Of a stretch of 64,000 nucleotides of DNA, positions 22,561 through 34,861 are shown in pieces. Every line of letters begins with the position of its first letter. The stretch's first letter is position 1. This DNA is from Epiperipatus broadwayi (Eukaryota; Onychophora; Udeonychophora; Euonychophora; Peripatidae). The notes beneath the pieces were generated by a model. The model saw only the letters and a list, made by a program, of their open reading frames with translations, ran no database searches and was not told the DNA's origin. Position numbers and translations under genes: made by a program. Location: contig JAQFVV010000356.1 in NCBI GenBank assembly GCA_028023455.1, positions 124,001 through 188,000 on the forward strand, written 5' to 3'.

Positions 22561-24950
22561 ATGTGATCAAATTAAGTTTATCAATGATATTTTAGATGAG
22601 TCACCTGTCTTATTTAGTTTGGAGTAGTGATAAAAATGTGACTGCTGAATGTGGGATCCTAAGGTCGATTCTGCTGCCATCTTGTGTAAACTATTTTTAA
22701 TACAAATGTTATTTTTTTATTTTTTATTATGCCATATTATCTTTTTATATATTTTATCAAAGAGTTTTTTTATTTTTAATAAGGATATTTTCTTTTTTCT
22801 TTTATTCTGTAGCTAAAAACTTGCAATTAATTCATAATCTACACAATGATGCAAATCTAAGCAAAACAGAATGAGTAAAAAACAATTTTTAAAAGGATAT
22901 TATTGCATACCAAAATATTTAATTCCTAACAAATTTCATGAGATAATAAAACTGTTGCATGAATGCACTATTGAAAAAGTCTAAAAAACTTTTTAATGAG
23001 TGTTTGATTTATTCTAGCTTATGAATAAACAAAATAAAATGAGAGGAGTTTTAATGGCTTCTAAAAATTTACAGAATAAACAATCTAAGTATGAAAATTT
23101 AAAATTCTTCCTTCAAATCAATCCTGGCCAGATCCCTAATTTTTGAACTATATAATAAAGTATAATATATATAATATTCAAAATAAGAGTCATAAATCAC
23201 ATGACCCTATTCTCTTAAGCTTGTAAGTTATAAACAATGAGGATTGCCAATTCCTCAACAAGCTTTGTGATAAATGCTTAGCCAAAGCCAGCACTTAAAA
23301 TATCTCTGTCAGGAACCCCCCAAACCCCTGACCATGGTTTTATGCTTTGGCACTCCTCAGAGAGGTGCCAGGGTAGATTCAGACACTAGATCTAAACATA
23401 CCAACCCAAAGCCAAGCACTTATCTAAAAGTTATCTATTGAGTGGAAAACCTAAAATTTTCAGATACTTACATGTCTTCAAACCCAGCTATCCAACTCAA
23501 ATAGCTATATGGGGCTATAACATGATTTAATTATTAATAAGTGTTAAAAAAATTAAATGCTATAATAGTATATTTTATTACTGAATGAAAATACAAGAGG
23601 CTATTTTTGTTAATAGAAACTTAAACAAGTTATTTGTAAAAGGTTGGATTTTTAAAACATATATTTTGATCAAGTTGTTGCTAATGGAATTAGTTAAAAA
23701 CATTTTAAAAATATATTGCTTGCATTTCTTTAACATAATATTATTGTAACACCTACACAACTTCACTTGTAATTGCTTGATTGGGAAAGTATTTACAAAA
23801 TTCTTTATCTATAGTAGTGGAAGAATTCAATTGTTTGATTTTTTTTCTTATTATAATTTATCATTAAACAAAATAAACTGTCAAGCATGGTATAATGGCT
23901 TTTAAAAATTTATCGAATAAACAATGTTGAAAATTTCTTCCTTTAAGTAAATGTAAGATAAATCTTTAAAATTCCTTTTTTATCCTGACTATATTATGTA
24001 ACTAAGTTTTTAAATTAAAATACCAAGCATATAAAAAATTATTCTATTCCTGATATTCCGAATTATACAGAATAAAAACAAGATGATTACAGTCGTTATA
24101 ATTAAAATTGATTGCTATTTATCACATTATGGGTATCAAAGACAGGAGAGTTAATATGTAAATAAAAAAGTAAAAATGTAAATGATTATAATTTTTTAAT
24201 ATTATATTGTGTCTTTTGTTAAGCAAAATTATATAGAATTCATTGTTTTAATCAACTAATTTTATTTCATGATGGAGGGGGGATGTTTTCACATGATAAA
24301 AACATTAAGATATTTAAAAAAATAAATTATTTTACTTGCAAATATAAATATATTAAAATTGCACAAGTTGGTACGTCTAATATATAAATAATTGCTTATT
24401 TATTATAAACATGATTTTGTATAATTTTACTGAATCAATATTTGAGAAAACAAAATAGAATGCATATAAATAAAAAAAAAAATTCTTCAATGTTTATTGC
24501 AAATCCATTAATATCATCCTAATTTTATTACTTTTTGCATATTATGATTCAATACATAAAAATGCTAACAAAGAGCTGGGTTCACATTAATGTGACCAGA
24601 ACATACCAAAAATTTAGGTGAACAACTTAGCTGACAATTCTGCGTTACCACATATTAGTACATATACAATTATATTACTTTACATATGATATTCATTATA
24701 AGACTTATAAATTAAAGAGGCAAAAAAAAAAGTAAAGTAATTTTATTTAACATGTGATAAAATGTTTTGATTTTAGAAAAAGGTATACATCAAACAGACC
24801 TGGGACCTTGATAAATGGGAGGTCATGTGCCATTGCAATGCACTCAGGCCACCTCAGTTCATGAGACTAATTTAGGGGCACTAAAATTTATCTTGCACAA
24901 AGGTACCTCACACTCCTGCTGCAGGCCTGAATATATCGATACACAATATA
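22560..24950. other. AT-rich non-coding stretch with small repeats
   Basis: No supported gene. Segments near 22985-23120 and 23860-23950 resemble each other (AAACAAAATAAA, AATGGCTT, TAAAAATTTA, GAATAAACAAT). A GC-richer block at 23230-23500 and another at 24800-24940 look like interspersed repeats and have no lasting open frame. A short (AT)n precedes the next element. Confidence 0.45.
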
Positions 24951-24960
24951 TATATATATA

Positions 24961-26961
24961 TATTGTAACGATATATAAATATGTCGTTACATTTATTTAA
25001 AATAAAAAACTTAAAAGTTCGCAAATAAAAGTAAAAAAACTAAACGCTAAAATTAAAATATTGTTAAACGTATATACATTCGCACAGATGCTAAACTTTA
25101 AAAATATTTTTTCATAAACAACAAAAAAAAAAGTATTTGAACGTATTTTTTTTAATAAAAAAAATACAAGATTGAAATATAAAAATATTTTAATAAAAAA
25201 ATAATGTAAGTTAAAATAAAAACAGGTATTAATTAATTCCTGTAATCTATAAATGGAAATGATTGTTTATTAATTATCTAAAAGCTGTTTAATTAAAAAG
25301 TCAGATGAAAAGTTAGATAAGAGAAGAAAGAGATTTTATCTTGACCAATGGAAGCAAATAAAGGCCCAGACCATAACGAAAAAACAGAACAGTGACGTTT
25401 TTGTTCATGGAATCCATAGGAGGACTATAAAAAGAAAAAATATTGAGTTCCAGTGAGTTTTTTTTCAACTTGATTTTGGTGAGTCTGGCGACAAGACGCC
25501 CTTGTCGTCCTCACTCACTTATTTTAAAAATGCAAAGACTGTGATACCAGAACAGAAACAGCTAATGCTACCTCCAAAATATCAGACCGGTCTTCCAGGA
25601 AAGTCTCCATGGGAATTGCCAACGGGAACAGGGACTCTTCTACCGTAAGCAATAGAACTGAACAATTGTTAAAATCATAATATTAATTAAGAACTTTAAA
25701 GATTGATAAGTAAATTTAAATTTTATAAAAAGAACTTTTCTCTGACTTATGTGTCAACTCAATTAATAATGTGTAATTTTATATATGTTTGCGTTTGATA
25801 AAAAAAAATCATTTCCATTTATTATTTATTTGTATTAATATTTTATTGTTTAAATTTTAATTGATGAAATTTAAGGTTGGGTATAGACGTTGCATAGATT
25901 CGTTAGCGGTTGATAATGTTGTGGTTTTCACATTCGATTAGAATATATGTCAATGATATCACTGCAAGCATCTTACGATGAATGCTAATGGGATTTGTAT
26001 ATTCCCTATGCAAGTGACGTTTATCGATGACTTTGTATTTTGACCGGTTGTGTTTAATTTGGAATGTTTTTGACCGTGGAATCTGTGCAGCTGATCTGTA
26101 CTCAACATTTTAAAACAAATTTTATAAAATTCATTTGTGCGAACGTATTTAAATGTTAAATTTAAGTCGGGCGTGAATGGCTATATAGATTTGTAAAGTT
26201 ATATTAGGGGAGGGTAATCTTAGGTTATTTGTGTCGTTGTTGAATTGGGGTCAATGGATTGGATATATTTGTGTAATTAGTAGATGTAGTATGAGTTTCG
26301 CTACGTGCAGAATCGCTGAATACACCGCACCAACCCTTTGCCTATGGATGGGATTGTAAGTCGGCAAAAAGGATCGCGGTCCCTTCCTATGGAGTTTTTA
26401 TTTTATTGTTCTTCTTGCTATACAGACGTCATATTCCTGTATTGGACAAGAGTCAATGTTTTCTCTAACTATACTGTTCAGATGTCCAGGCCTGACAGTA
26501 TAGTATATTTGTGCTGTTGTATTTTCATGCTACATTGAATACATAAATGTATCAGATGGATTGATGCCAGTTTGACTGCGAATTTTAGCCTAAGGTTAAA
26601 TAGGGATAGAATGTTTATTTTCAAATGAAAATCTATGTAGTCTATTCATACTTGACAATCTAAATAAAATAAACTCAGTGAAATTTATGTAAATGTACAA
26701 TTAAAGAGTAATATAAAAATCTAAAAATGTTAAACCTATTCCTCGAATTTAGAATGATTTTATATGTGCGTAAATAAATATTTTTATGTGTTAATTTCTG
26801 GCAGTGGCTTTTATTTATTGATATTTAAGATATAGATTTTTATCTCTGCGTCTCCGCTGAGCTAGTGACTTGAGCTAACGATCGGAATATTTAAATAAAG
26901 TGGAATCTTAACAGCGCGTATCTGCCTACTTTATAAATTTTTCTAGGCTCAAATGCCTAGA
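24961..26961 (+). mobile_element. Long LTR-like arm, left member of an inverted pair
   Basis: About 2 kb is homologous, in inverted orientation, to 34862-36690. It starts TGTAACGATATATAAATATG and its first 28 bp form a small palindrome (TGTAACG...CGTTACA). A TATA box lies at 25436-25444, and a GC- and CpG-rich stretch at about 25470-25644 ends in a donor-like CTACC/GTAAGC. From about 25529 to the donor one frame stays open and reads like protein (KYQTGLPGKSPWELPTGTG). The arm ends near GGCTCAAATGCCTA at about 26959, directly followed by TGGCGCCC. The arrangement suggests a long 5' LTR with promoter and leader exon. A long terminal inverted repeat of a DNA element is the alternative. No retroelement proteins follow. 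Confidence 0.5.
25436..25644 (+). promoter_or_regulatory. TATA box and leader with splice donor
   Basis: TATAAAAAG (25436-25444) is followed about 200 bp later by a donor-like ACC/GTAAGC at 25644/25645. The inverted partner arm keeps both: an AAATATAAAA TATA-like box near 36221-36230 and AAATG/GTAAGT at 36056/36055, about 170 bp apart on its own strand. The sequence between has diverged a great deal, so survival of both signals is suggestive of function in the ancestor. Confidence 0.4.
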
Positions 26962-26979
26962 TGGCGCCCTGGTAGTTGC
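26962..26979 (+). promoter_or_regulatory. Primer-binding-site-like sequence
   Basis: TGGCGCCCTGGTAGTTGC directly follows the arm. The first eight bases equal the start of the lysine-tRNA primer-binding sites known from retroviruses and many Ty3/gypsy elements. The remaining bases do not match that tRNA, so only the short anchor is supported. Confidence 0.3.
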
Positions 26980-29810
26980 AGATATTGTTTTTGCGGTTAG
27001 ATTCGATCTTCACTTTCATTTCAATCGTTATAACATATATATATGAGAATGTATGTGTATAGATAAGTAGATATTTAGAGAAGTAAGTATGTAAGCATAT
27101 CGAAAATATAACTGTCTGTTTCGAAAAAAAGTGCACATTAAGTGATGTAAGATAGGAAGATAGGTGAATTGACTTAGCTACATAAGTAAAAAGTTAGTAT
27201 GTAAATAGATAGATACACAGATAGAGCTTAGATATGTTTTCTATAACTAATAATTTTAAAAAATAAGTTCTACTACCCCTCCTCCCCTAATAATAATTAT
27301 TCGAAAAACAATAACAATATATAAAACGTTTATATTAAATAAATAAATGCAATATACTTTAAAAAAATAGGATTAGTAAAAAAAAGTGAAGAGAAAAAAT
27401 TAGTCATTAAAAGAGTTTTTTTTTTTCCAGTGGTTTTGGAATAAAAAGTCTAATGATATTTAATGAGATAATAGAGTGCTTTGTAAAAAAAAAAAGATTT
27501 ATCAGTGTTTTTATTACAATTCTTAAAGAATTTTCATATCTTGAAAAAGAACTGAAATGCTTAAATCACTTAATGATTACGATATTTTTTTAAGTAAAAG
27601 CTTCAAAAGAAGTTGAAGATAGAAAACTTTTATAAAATAACAAGACAGTCCAAGTTATTTTAATATGTGATTACTTATACATATATCTTTTCTATTAGTC
27701 TAGAAAATATAAGAAAAAAATGATTGAGTTTAATTAAATACCTGCAAAGGAATGCAAAATTTTTACATAAAGTAATAAGAATAATAACGTGAAAGGCTGA
27801 AACCTTTGACAGAAGCACTTTAAAAATGCTTATATGACAGCCAATCAGATGTAATAAAGTAATAAGGTAATATAATTATGTATATACAAAATCATTTTTT
27901 TTTATTAGGACTAATAATTCAGTACAGAAGTGCCAGTAGTCTAGAACAATGGTGCACCCCTTTTTACATTTTTGTCCCCCATACTCAGATTCAAATTTTA
28001 CACGACCCATTATTTGTTGTTACTATCCTATTATAAGCATATAAGGATAGTAATTATAAAAATCATTTTACTATATACAAATATACACTATATCTTTATA
28101 TTATATTTCAGTACATACGATTCGATATAAGATCTTTGAAAAAAACTGCATATTAACAAAAAATGTATAATAATACTTGATTCTTAGCAGATTTGTTGTT
28201 TTGTAGCAATTACAACTTTTTTAGCCTGTTTAAGAAAATATGTACATTCATGAACGTATTACCACATATCAATGTTAAGAGGATACACAAAACTCTGAAA
28301 GTGAACAAGAGAAATGAGAGCAATGTAAGTTGAATGGCGTTTTGATGTGCTGTTTATAAAAAGCAGATTGTAATATAAAGAAGATAATGTTTAAACACAA
28401 AAATGGTCAGACATATAATAGTGAGTTGAACAGTTTTAATGTGTTTTTTAATAGTATTTAGATTTTTCTTTTTTTAATTAAAAATTTAAAATTTTCACAC
28501 ATCCCAACAATTTTTCAGTAAATCTTTGAGGGATCATGACTTACAAGTTGCACACTGATGATCTAGAAGTAAAAAAAAAATACTGCATTGATTTCTAGAT
28601 GAGAAAATTAAAAATAAAATAAAACTCTGTGTGGATTATTAAGTTGAATTGCTATACTTACCTTGTAACTTTGTTGATCAATTGTCAATCGAACTTCCAT
28701 GGAACAGATCATATGAATCCTGTTTCTTGATTTAGTTATAGATATAATTATTTATGAGTGTTGCTAAACTTTTTAGTATGGCTTTCTATGTTTTTTTAGC
28801 ATAATAATCATTTCCAATTAATATTTTACCTCCACTATTAGAACAAGAATTATTTTTACAATATCTGTTAGGTTAAATATTTTCTTTTTGAATCTTAATA
28901 GTTAATTCCAGTTCTAGTTTTCAGAACTTTTAATAGACAGCTACTAAAATCACTGGATATCAAAAATTTCTTGTATTTAACAAAAATATTTTTACATAAT
29001 CTTAGTATGCTCTATACTTCTCTACTGAACTTTCATAAGAGGAAAATGTTTTTTATTCATTTTCCCCCAATTAAATACATCAATAAACTTCAAAAATTAA
29101 TTTTTCACTGTGCAATGATACTGTAATGGTAAATGACTATTTTTTTTCTTTATAACTTACTTTATTTATTGAAATATTTCAAAATAATTTTCAATATACA
29201 CTTTGTATTTTTTTTTTGTATTGAATGATTTTACAGACTTAAGCTTTTGATATTATTTATATTATAAATATCATTAAAAACCAGTTAATACTTAGACAAT
29301 CCCAATATCAATAACAATCAACAATTTCAAACTGTTGTCAAGGCAACCTCCTGTTATCAATAAAGGTAGAATCCCTTTATTATATATATATATATCTTTT
29401 AGGTTTTATTTTATATATATATATTTCATGAAATATGTTTTTAACAATAACTGTCTTTAATAAAATAATTTTACTGACATTTCAATAAGATAATAATTAT
29501 TCTCAACTGGCTGGATAAAATATAGTAATAATCATATGGTTACAATAAATAAAATTGTTTTACATGGTTGTTGCATCATGTGGTTGTTGCAATAGTTTGA
29601 TGTATATCTAGCAGTATTTTTTATATTTCATTTACATTAAGAAATTTTTTCAAATAGTTGGTAATTTTATTGTTTCATAACATTTTTTAATGCAATTTGT
29701 GTTTGTAATTTTTTTTATGGCTTCTCTATATACTCTTTGGTCATGATTATTTCATGTGAATATAATTTTAGTATTTGGGGAGTCTATATGATAGTCAGTA
29801 TTCAAAATAT
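26980..29810. other. AT-rich non-coding stretch
   Basis: No supported gene. If the preceding arm is a 5' LTR, its internal region should be here, but no gag or pol motif is visible. A minus-strand string with a textbook donor (ACAAG/GTAAGTATAG) ends at 28662; it is listed separately under findings. Confidence 0.5.
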
Positions 29811-29819
29811 GAAGAACAA

Positions 29820-30340
29820 GTATGAAAAAATGTTGATAATCTTTTACTGCATTGATCTTTTCTAGCATTTATATGTCAATTGCATCTCACTATGTATTTA
29901 GTTGGACATATACCACATGGGATTTCATAGACTTCTTGGGATTCTAGAGAGATTATATTCTTAGGTTCGATCAGAATATTATTAATCTTTTATTTAGTAG
30001 GGAATATTGTTTTTATGTCATAGTGTCTTAGTATGTTCCGATTTTATCTGTGGATTATTTTATATAAGCGATGTATATTCTACTAGAAGTATTTGCTTTT
30101 TTTGGATCTTTTGCTTAGCACATTGCTTTATTTATAGTGATGGTATTGCAATCATTTATTAATATGACTTCACATATATGTTTGATCTCTTTTCTTAATG
30201 CAGATGTATTTGAAAGTAAAAATGCTTTTGCTAAAATTGATTTAACTATAGAAAAGATTCAGGATGCATGGCATTATGATAATGCTTTTAAGTACCTATC
30301 AGTATATATCAAGGTAAGGGGGTGTTCAATCTTTTTTTAT
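29820..30340 (-). pseudogene. Penelope-like retroelement remnant (RT end plus GIY-YIG endonuclease)
   Basis: Read on the minus strand from 30340, the pieces appear in Penelope-like order with stops between them. First is a reverse-transcriptase thumb-like stretch (YTDRYLKALS, then AFLLSNTSALRKEIKHICEV). Next comes YIAYIK-STDKIG, matching the family's PYIKGxTDKIG signature. Then KQYSLLNK, SLESQEVYEIPCGICPTKYI and VRCN follow. VYEIPCGxC...YI is the start of the GIY-YIG endonuclease; the usual YIG-ET is YIV-RC here. At least four in-frame stops make it dead. The RT palm with its catalytic aspartates is not seen. The 73-codon plus-strand frame at 30137-30358 is its antisense shadow. Confidence 0.7.
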
Positions 30341-30359
30341 TTCCATAGTGAATTTTAAT

Positions 30360-31745
30360 TTGTGGATAAAGGTCAAGTTGAGTAAAGATGTTATCTTATC
30401 AAAAATCAGTAAATTTATTTTATTTTATTAAACACAATTATTCCTGAAAACATGTTTCATAAAACATCTTTTATGAAATATTTATTTCAACATACGTTTC
30501 TGTGTCATATCTCTTATGTTTAAATATTCGTTTTTAAATGCCTGATTTCTGTTTCTAAATTGAATATTTTATATTGAAAGATTTCAAAATATTAGATTTC
30601 AATATTATTATTTATATTTCACACAGATTTTGATATTTTTTTAATAAATATTTTATACATATGATATTTTAAGATTTCTAAGTATTATTTCACATATTGG
30701 AAGAATTCAGATTTTCCCTTTATATATGTTAGCATGCAACACATTCAATATATTTAATTTTATGTCTATACAAAAGTGGACAACTAAAAGTATAAGCACA
30801 CCATTTTTTTTTTTAAAATATAATTGAATGATATATTTTTTTATATAAAGACAACACAAATGTAATATCATTTAAAAATATGATTATTTTTTTCTGTTTG
30901 TCCATGTTTTGCAATTAATACACCAATAGATTGCTGTATATGCCACATCTGTCTTATTTTCAAATTTATTGACAATGCAACAAAAGCAATAAACAAATAT
31001 AGTGTTAGAAGCTTTGATGGTATTGGTAAAAGAAAATAGATAAACTTTATCTTTATAATATAATCTATTATCTATATAATTTTTATTAACTACACAAAAT
31101 TATGAATAGTTGAAAATCTTCACAATGCACATCTTTAACAAGTACACCTCTATCTATTTATATTAATAAAAAGATGTTTTTAACATGTATATACAGAAAA
31201 TAGACATTACTATAATTTAAAGACTATACATATTAAGACATTAGCAAAATTAAAACATACTGTAGGATTTATATATTTTTTTCATCTTACGCAAAAATTG
31301 ATGATGATAAAATACAAAAGATGCAACGCATATGTGATATTAAAATCATGCATTTTAAGCCTGCAATTTAAAAATAGTAGTTATGTTTTTTTGTGATATT
31401 TTGAAATTGCAATGCTCTATGAATTAGAAAATTAAAATTTAGAATCTGTATATATTTTTAATTTCTGATACTTTGATTTTTTATTTAAAATTTTCTTTGA
31501 GTCTTTACACAAATAAATTTGTTGCTTTTCAAACAGTTAAAATAACTCTACCCTATATGCATGTTTTGAATTTATTTAATATCTTTTATTTGTATTTGTA
31601 TATAAACTTAGAAAAAAAAAATTTACTTATGTTTAGGTCAAAAAAACAAATAGATATTTTATTTGTATGATCATAATTAACCTTTGTTTTAAATATTCCT
31701 TTGCAACATAACTTTTTATTATAACCTAATAATAATTTATATATA
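30360..31745. other. AT-rich non-coding stretch
   Basis: No gene or recognisable element is seen; the frame at 31473-31670 is low-complexity. Confidence 0.5.
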
Positions 31746-31748
31746 TAT

Positions 31749-31942
31749 ATTGTAACAGAATAAAAATATGATAAGAATAGGAAAGAAAGACATTACTATA
31801 GCTTGCGAACTTGAATACCAATTGTAACAGAATAAAAGTATAACTCAATCACTTATTACTAATTGTAATGGAATAAAAACACAATAAACTAAATTTCATA
31901 TCACCTCACAAATTTGGGAGCCAATTGTAACTGAATAAAATG
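31749..31942 (+). repeat. Four copies of an ATTGTAACRGAATAAAA motif
   Basis: ATTGTAAC[A/T]GAATAAAA or a one-base variant occurs at about 31749, 31821, 31862 and 31924. The second and fourth copies share a further upstream match (GAATACCA or GGAGCCA before the motif). This looks like a decayed short tandem cluster. TGTAAC also begins the 24961 arm, but the similarity stops there. Confidence 0.6.
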
Positions 31943-31944
31943 AA

Positions 31945-34860
31945 AATAATGTTAATAGACCAATGCCATCTCATAAATACAAATATGCCCTTGTTGGGTA
32001 AACTAATTATAACAAAAAGAAAAATACTTAATGGAGTGAGGAGGTTTTGCTATTCTACAGATTTATGCATATTAATCTATCATTAATAAATATATAATAT
32101 TTTCTCTTTTAAAACCTCATAAATTTAACATCAAATTATAATGTTTACAATACAAAAACTATAATAAAACACTATGCAAAATTGAATCATCTAATATACC
32201 TTTTCATTTGGTACAACTTATAATGATATAAAATGAAAGTCAATATGTTAAATAGCCTTACAGTTTACAATATCCAAATCATAACAACATGAGATAAATG
32301 AAAGACTCTTATCTGACACTTATATAAATACGATTAGCAAATCACAACAAATTATTCTCCAAATCAATAAAGTCAAGTTATTAAACTCTAAATCACAATT
32401 TCTTTAATTTGTATTGTATTATTATTAATACTCTATTATAAAAAATGAAAATATTAAGCTCTTAATATTTAAATTAAATATAGAAATATATAATCTAATC
32501 CGATGAGCTTTAAATCTAAGTAAAGTAAATCATTCTATTTACTGTAATTCAAATATCAGTTTCAATGTATGCATTCACCAATTTTATAATATCCTAAAAT
32601 TACCACCTTTCTAACTAAATAATAGCTTGCTATAATATACATCCAATAAATAATAGTTCAAAATAATATGTGGGCAACCAGTTATAATTGCTTTTGTTTA
32701 CCCTAAATATTTTATATACATATACTTTATAAACAATCATCCAAAAATAACTATTGCATATTATTATGAAAATAATTATGGTGATCTTCTAATTAGTTAT
32801 TAAACACATATGTATACCAAATTAATTAATCTATTATTACATAAAATGTATATCCAGCTTATAATAGAGAAATAATATGTAATAATATGTATACTTACCA
32901 ATCCAATCGTTTGATTCCCGGACTATTTTTGATTATTTATCACAAAATATATGGTATAAAGCAATATATAACTGCTATATATTAAAATTTTATTAGTCAA
33001 TAGGTTTTCATTATTAATTGAAATGACTATTAAATTTAGCAAGTTTATTTGTTTTATTTTTTGAAAAAAGTTTATTTGTTTTATATGAATTAAAAATGTA
33101 TTAAGAATAAAATAAATATTGATAATCTTAACAATAAATAAATAAAAAGAAAAGACAAATAGACAATAAACGTTTGTTACATACACTTTAGTTAAGTATC
33201 ATGAAGTCTCCCTCTAAATTAATATTAATACAAATAGGTAGTATACAGCAAAAATTCATCTATTTAATGCTTAATATATGATATACAAAATTTATGTAAA
33301 ACGAAAATGTTGCTGCACACATAAACTATTTAAAATGTAAAAAAACTAATAATAATTCTACAATATTTGTAATAAATTTATTAAGATAAAATATAATAAT
33401 AATAAGTTTGTTTATTCACTTTATTTTCCAAATAAAATATTAATGAGCAATTGTTACAATACAATTTTTTCAGATTTTCCATACTTATAAAATGAATATC
33501 TAAAAGTAATTTGCAGTCAACGGATAAACATATAATATTTCAAATCAAAGTTCTAATCATTAAAATTCAGGATATAAATTCAAATATAAACTAAGTTTAA
33601 ATTCCTTTTATACTTATAAGAACAAATAATTATTTAATTTAAAGTATAGTAATCAATAATATTTACAAAATATTATACAAATAAATACACAATAAAATAC
33701 ATTTTAACATACAATCTGATCAGTCTTCCTGCATGATAGTTCAAAGACACATAATAGTTCTCATGTCTATTCCATGAGCTATAATTTAATGATATTCACT
33801 AATCCAAACAAGGTAAAGGTATCATAAACAGTTAACCAAAACAATGCATATTTGTTAAATTTCAATATTCTCTAATTATTATTTTTTATCCTCTATTTAT
33901 CAAACATTTGATATTATAATGGTAGTATAAATAAATAGATGCTGGTCTTCATTTACAATGATACAATGTAGAAATAAATTGGTTTAAATCCTACATTAAA
34001 GTACTCCATCAATATTATAAAATGATATCTGTTAGTAGAAATGATTTTTATATACAGCAGTACATTGCCAACTTTGATGTTTCATTAACAAAATGCTTTG
34101 CTCACACACAGCAATCATTTTTCAGTAAGAAAATATTAAGATGAATTTGAAATTCATAAATTATTTTTATCCTTATTTTAACAAGTATTTGGCAATACAG
34201 TCCAGTTTACTGGACAAATATAATCATTTCTACACTATAATTTTGTAGTTGTCAAGCAAATACTTTAAAATAAATAAAAAAAAATATTAAAAAACTTAGG
34301 TTTGCTTCTATGAAAGTCATGGTGTTAGAGAGCAAATTTGAATCATTTGGTCTCTCTACATTCCAAAATTAAAATTTCTTTTATAGTAATAATAATAAAT
34401 AATAATAAAAAAATTCATAATGATTACATATAAAAAATATTTACACTTTAAAAACACAAATGACACTCTTTAAGTACAAATCAAAATAATTTACACTACA
34501 CTCTTACAATACTGCATTGGAAATATATACTTTATATATATTATTCCAATTCAAAGATTGCACATATAACATAAATACAACAATATAACTACTTAGAACA
34601 TTTAATATTTCTTTGTAATGTTTATAAGAGCCTGCTTATGAATGTAATTAATGAAAATATATGGAATAAAAAATATTTTTATTAAGAATATAAATTTTAT
34701 TATTTACATATTCATTTATAAATGTATGTTGCAAAAATAAAGCATTTCTTTCTTTAACATTCATTGCCATACAGAACCTATTTTAATGCTCTTAATCTCA
34801 TGCATTTCTTATTAAAACTAATTAGAAATCACCAAATTTCATTTGGGCATAATATATATA
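31945..34860. other. AT-rich non-coding stretch
   Basis: Nearly 3 kb with no supported gene, no clear repeat pair and no GC-raised block. The 32923-33186 minus frame is Ile/Asn-rich and has no motif. Confidence 0.55.
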
Positions 34861-34861
34861 T

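Noticed and set aside
23230-23500. GC-richer block as a host exon
   Set aside because: No frame stays open across it and no convincing splice sites border it; it looks like an interspersed repeat.
30137-30358. 73-codon plus-strand frame
   Set aside because: It is antisense to the Penelope-like remnant, whose minus-strand reading matches the family.
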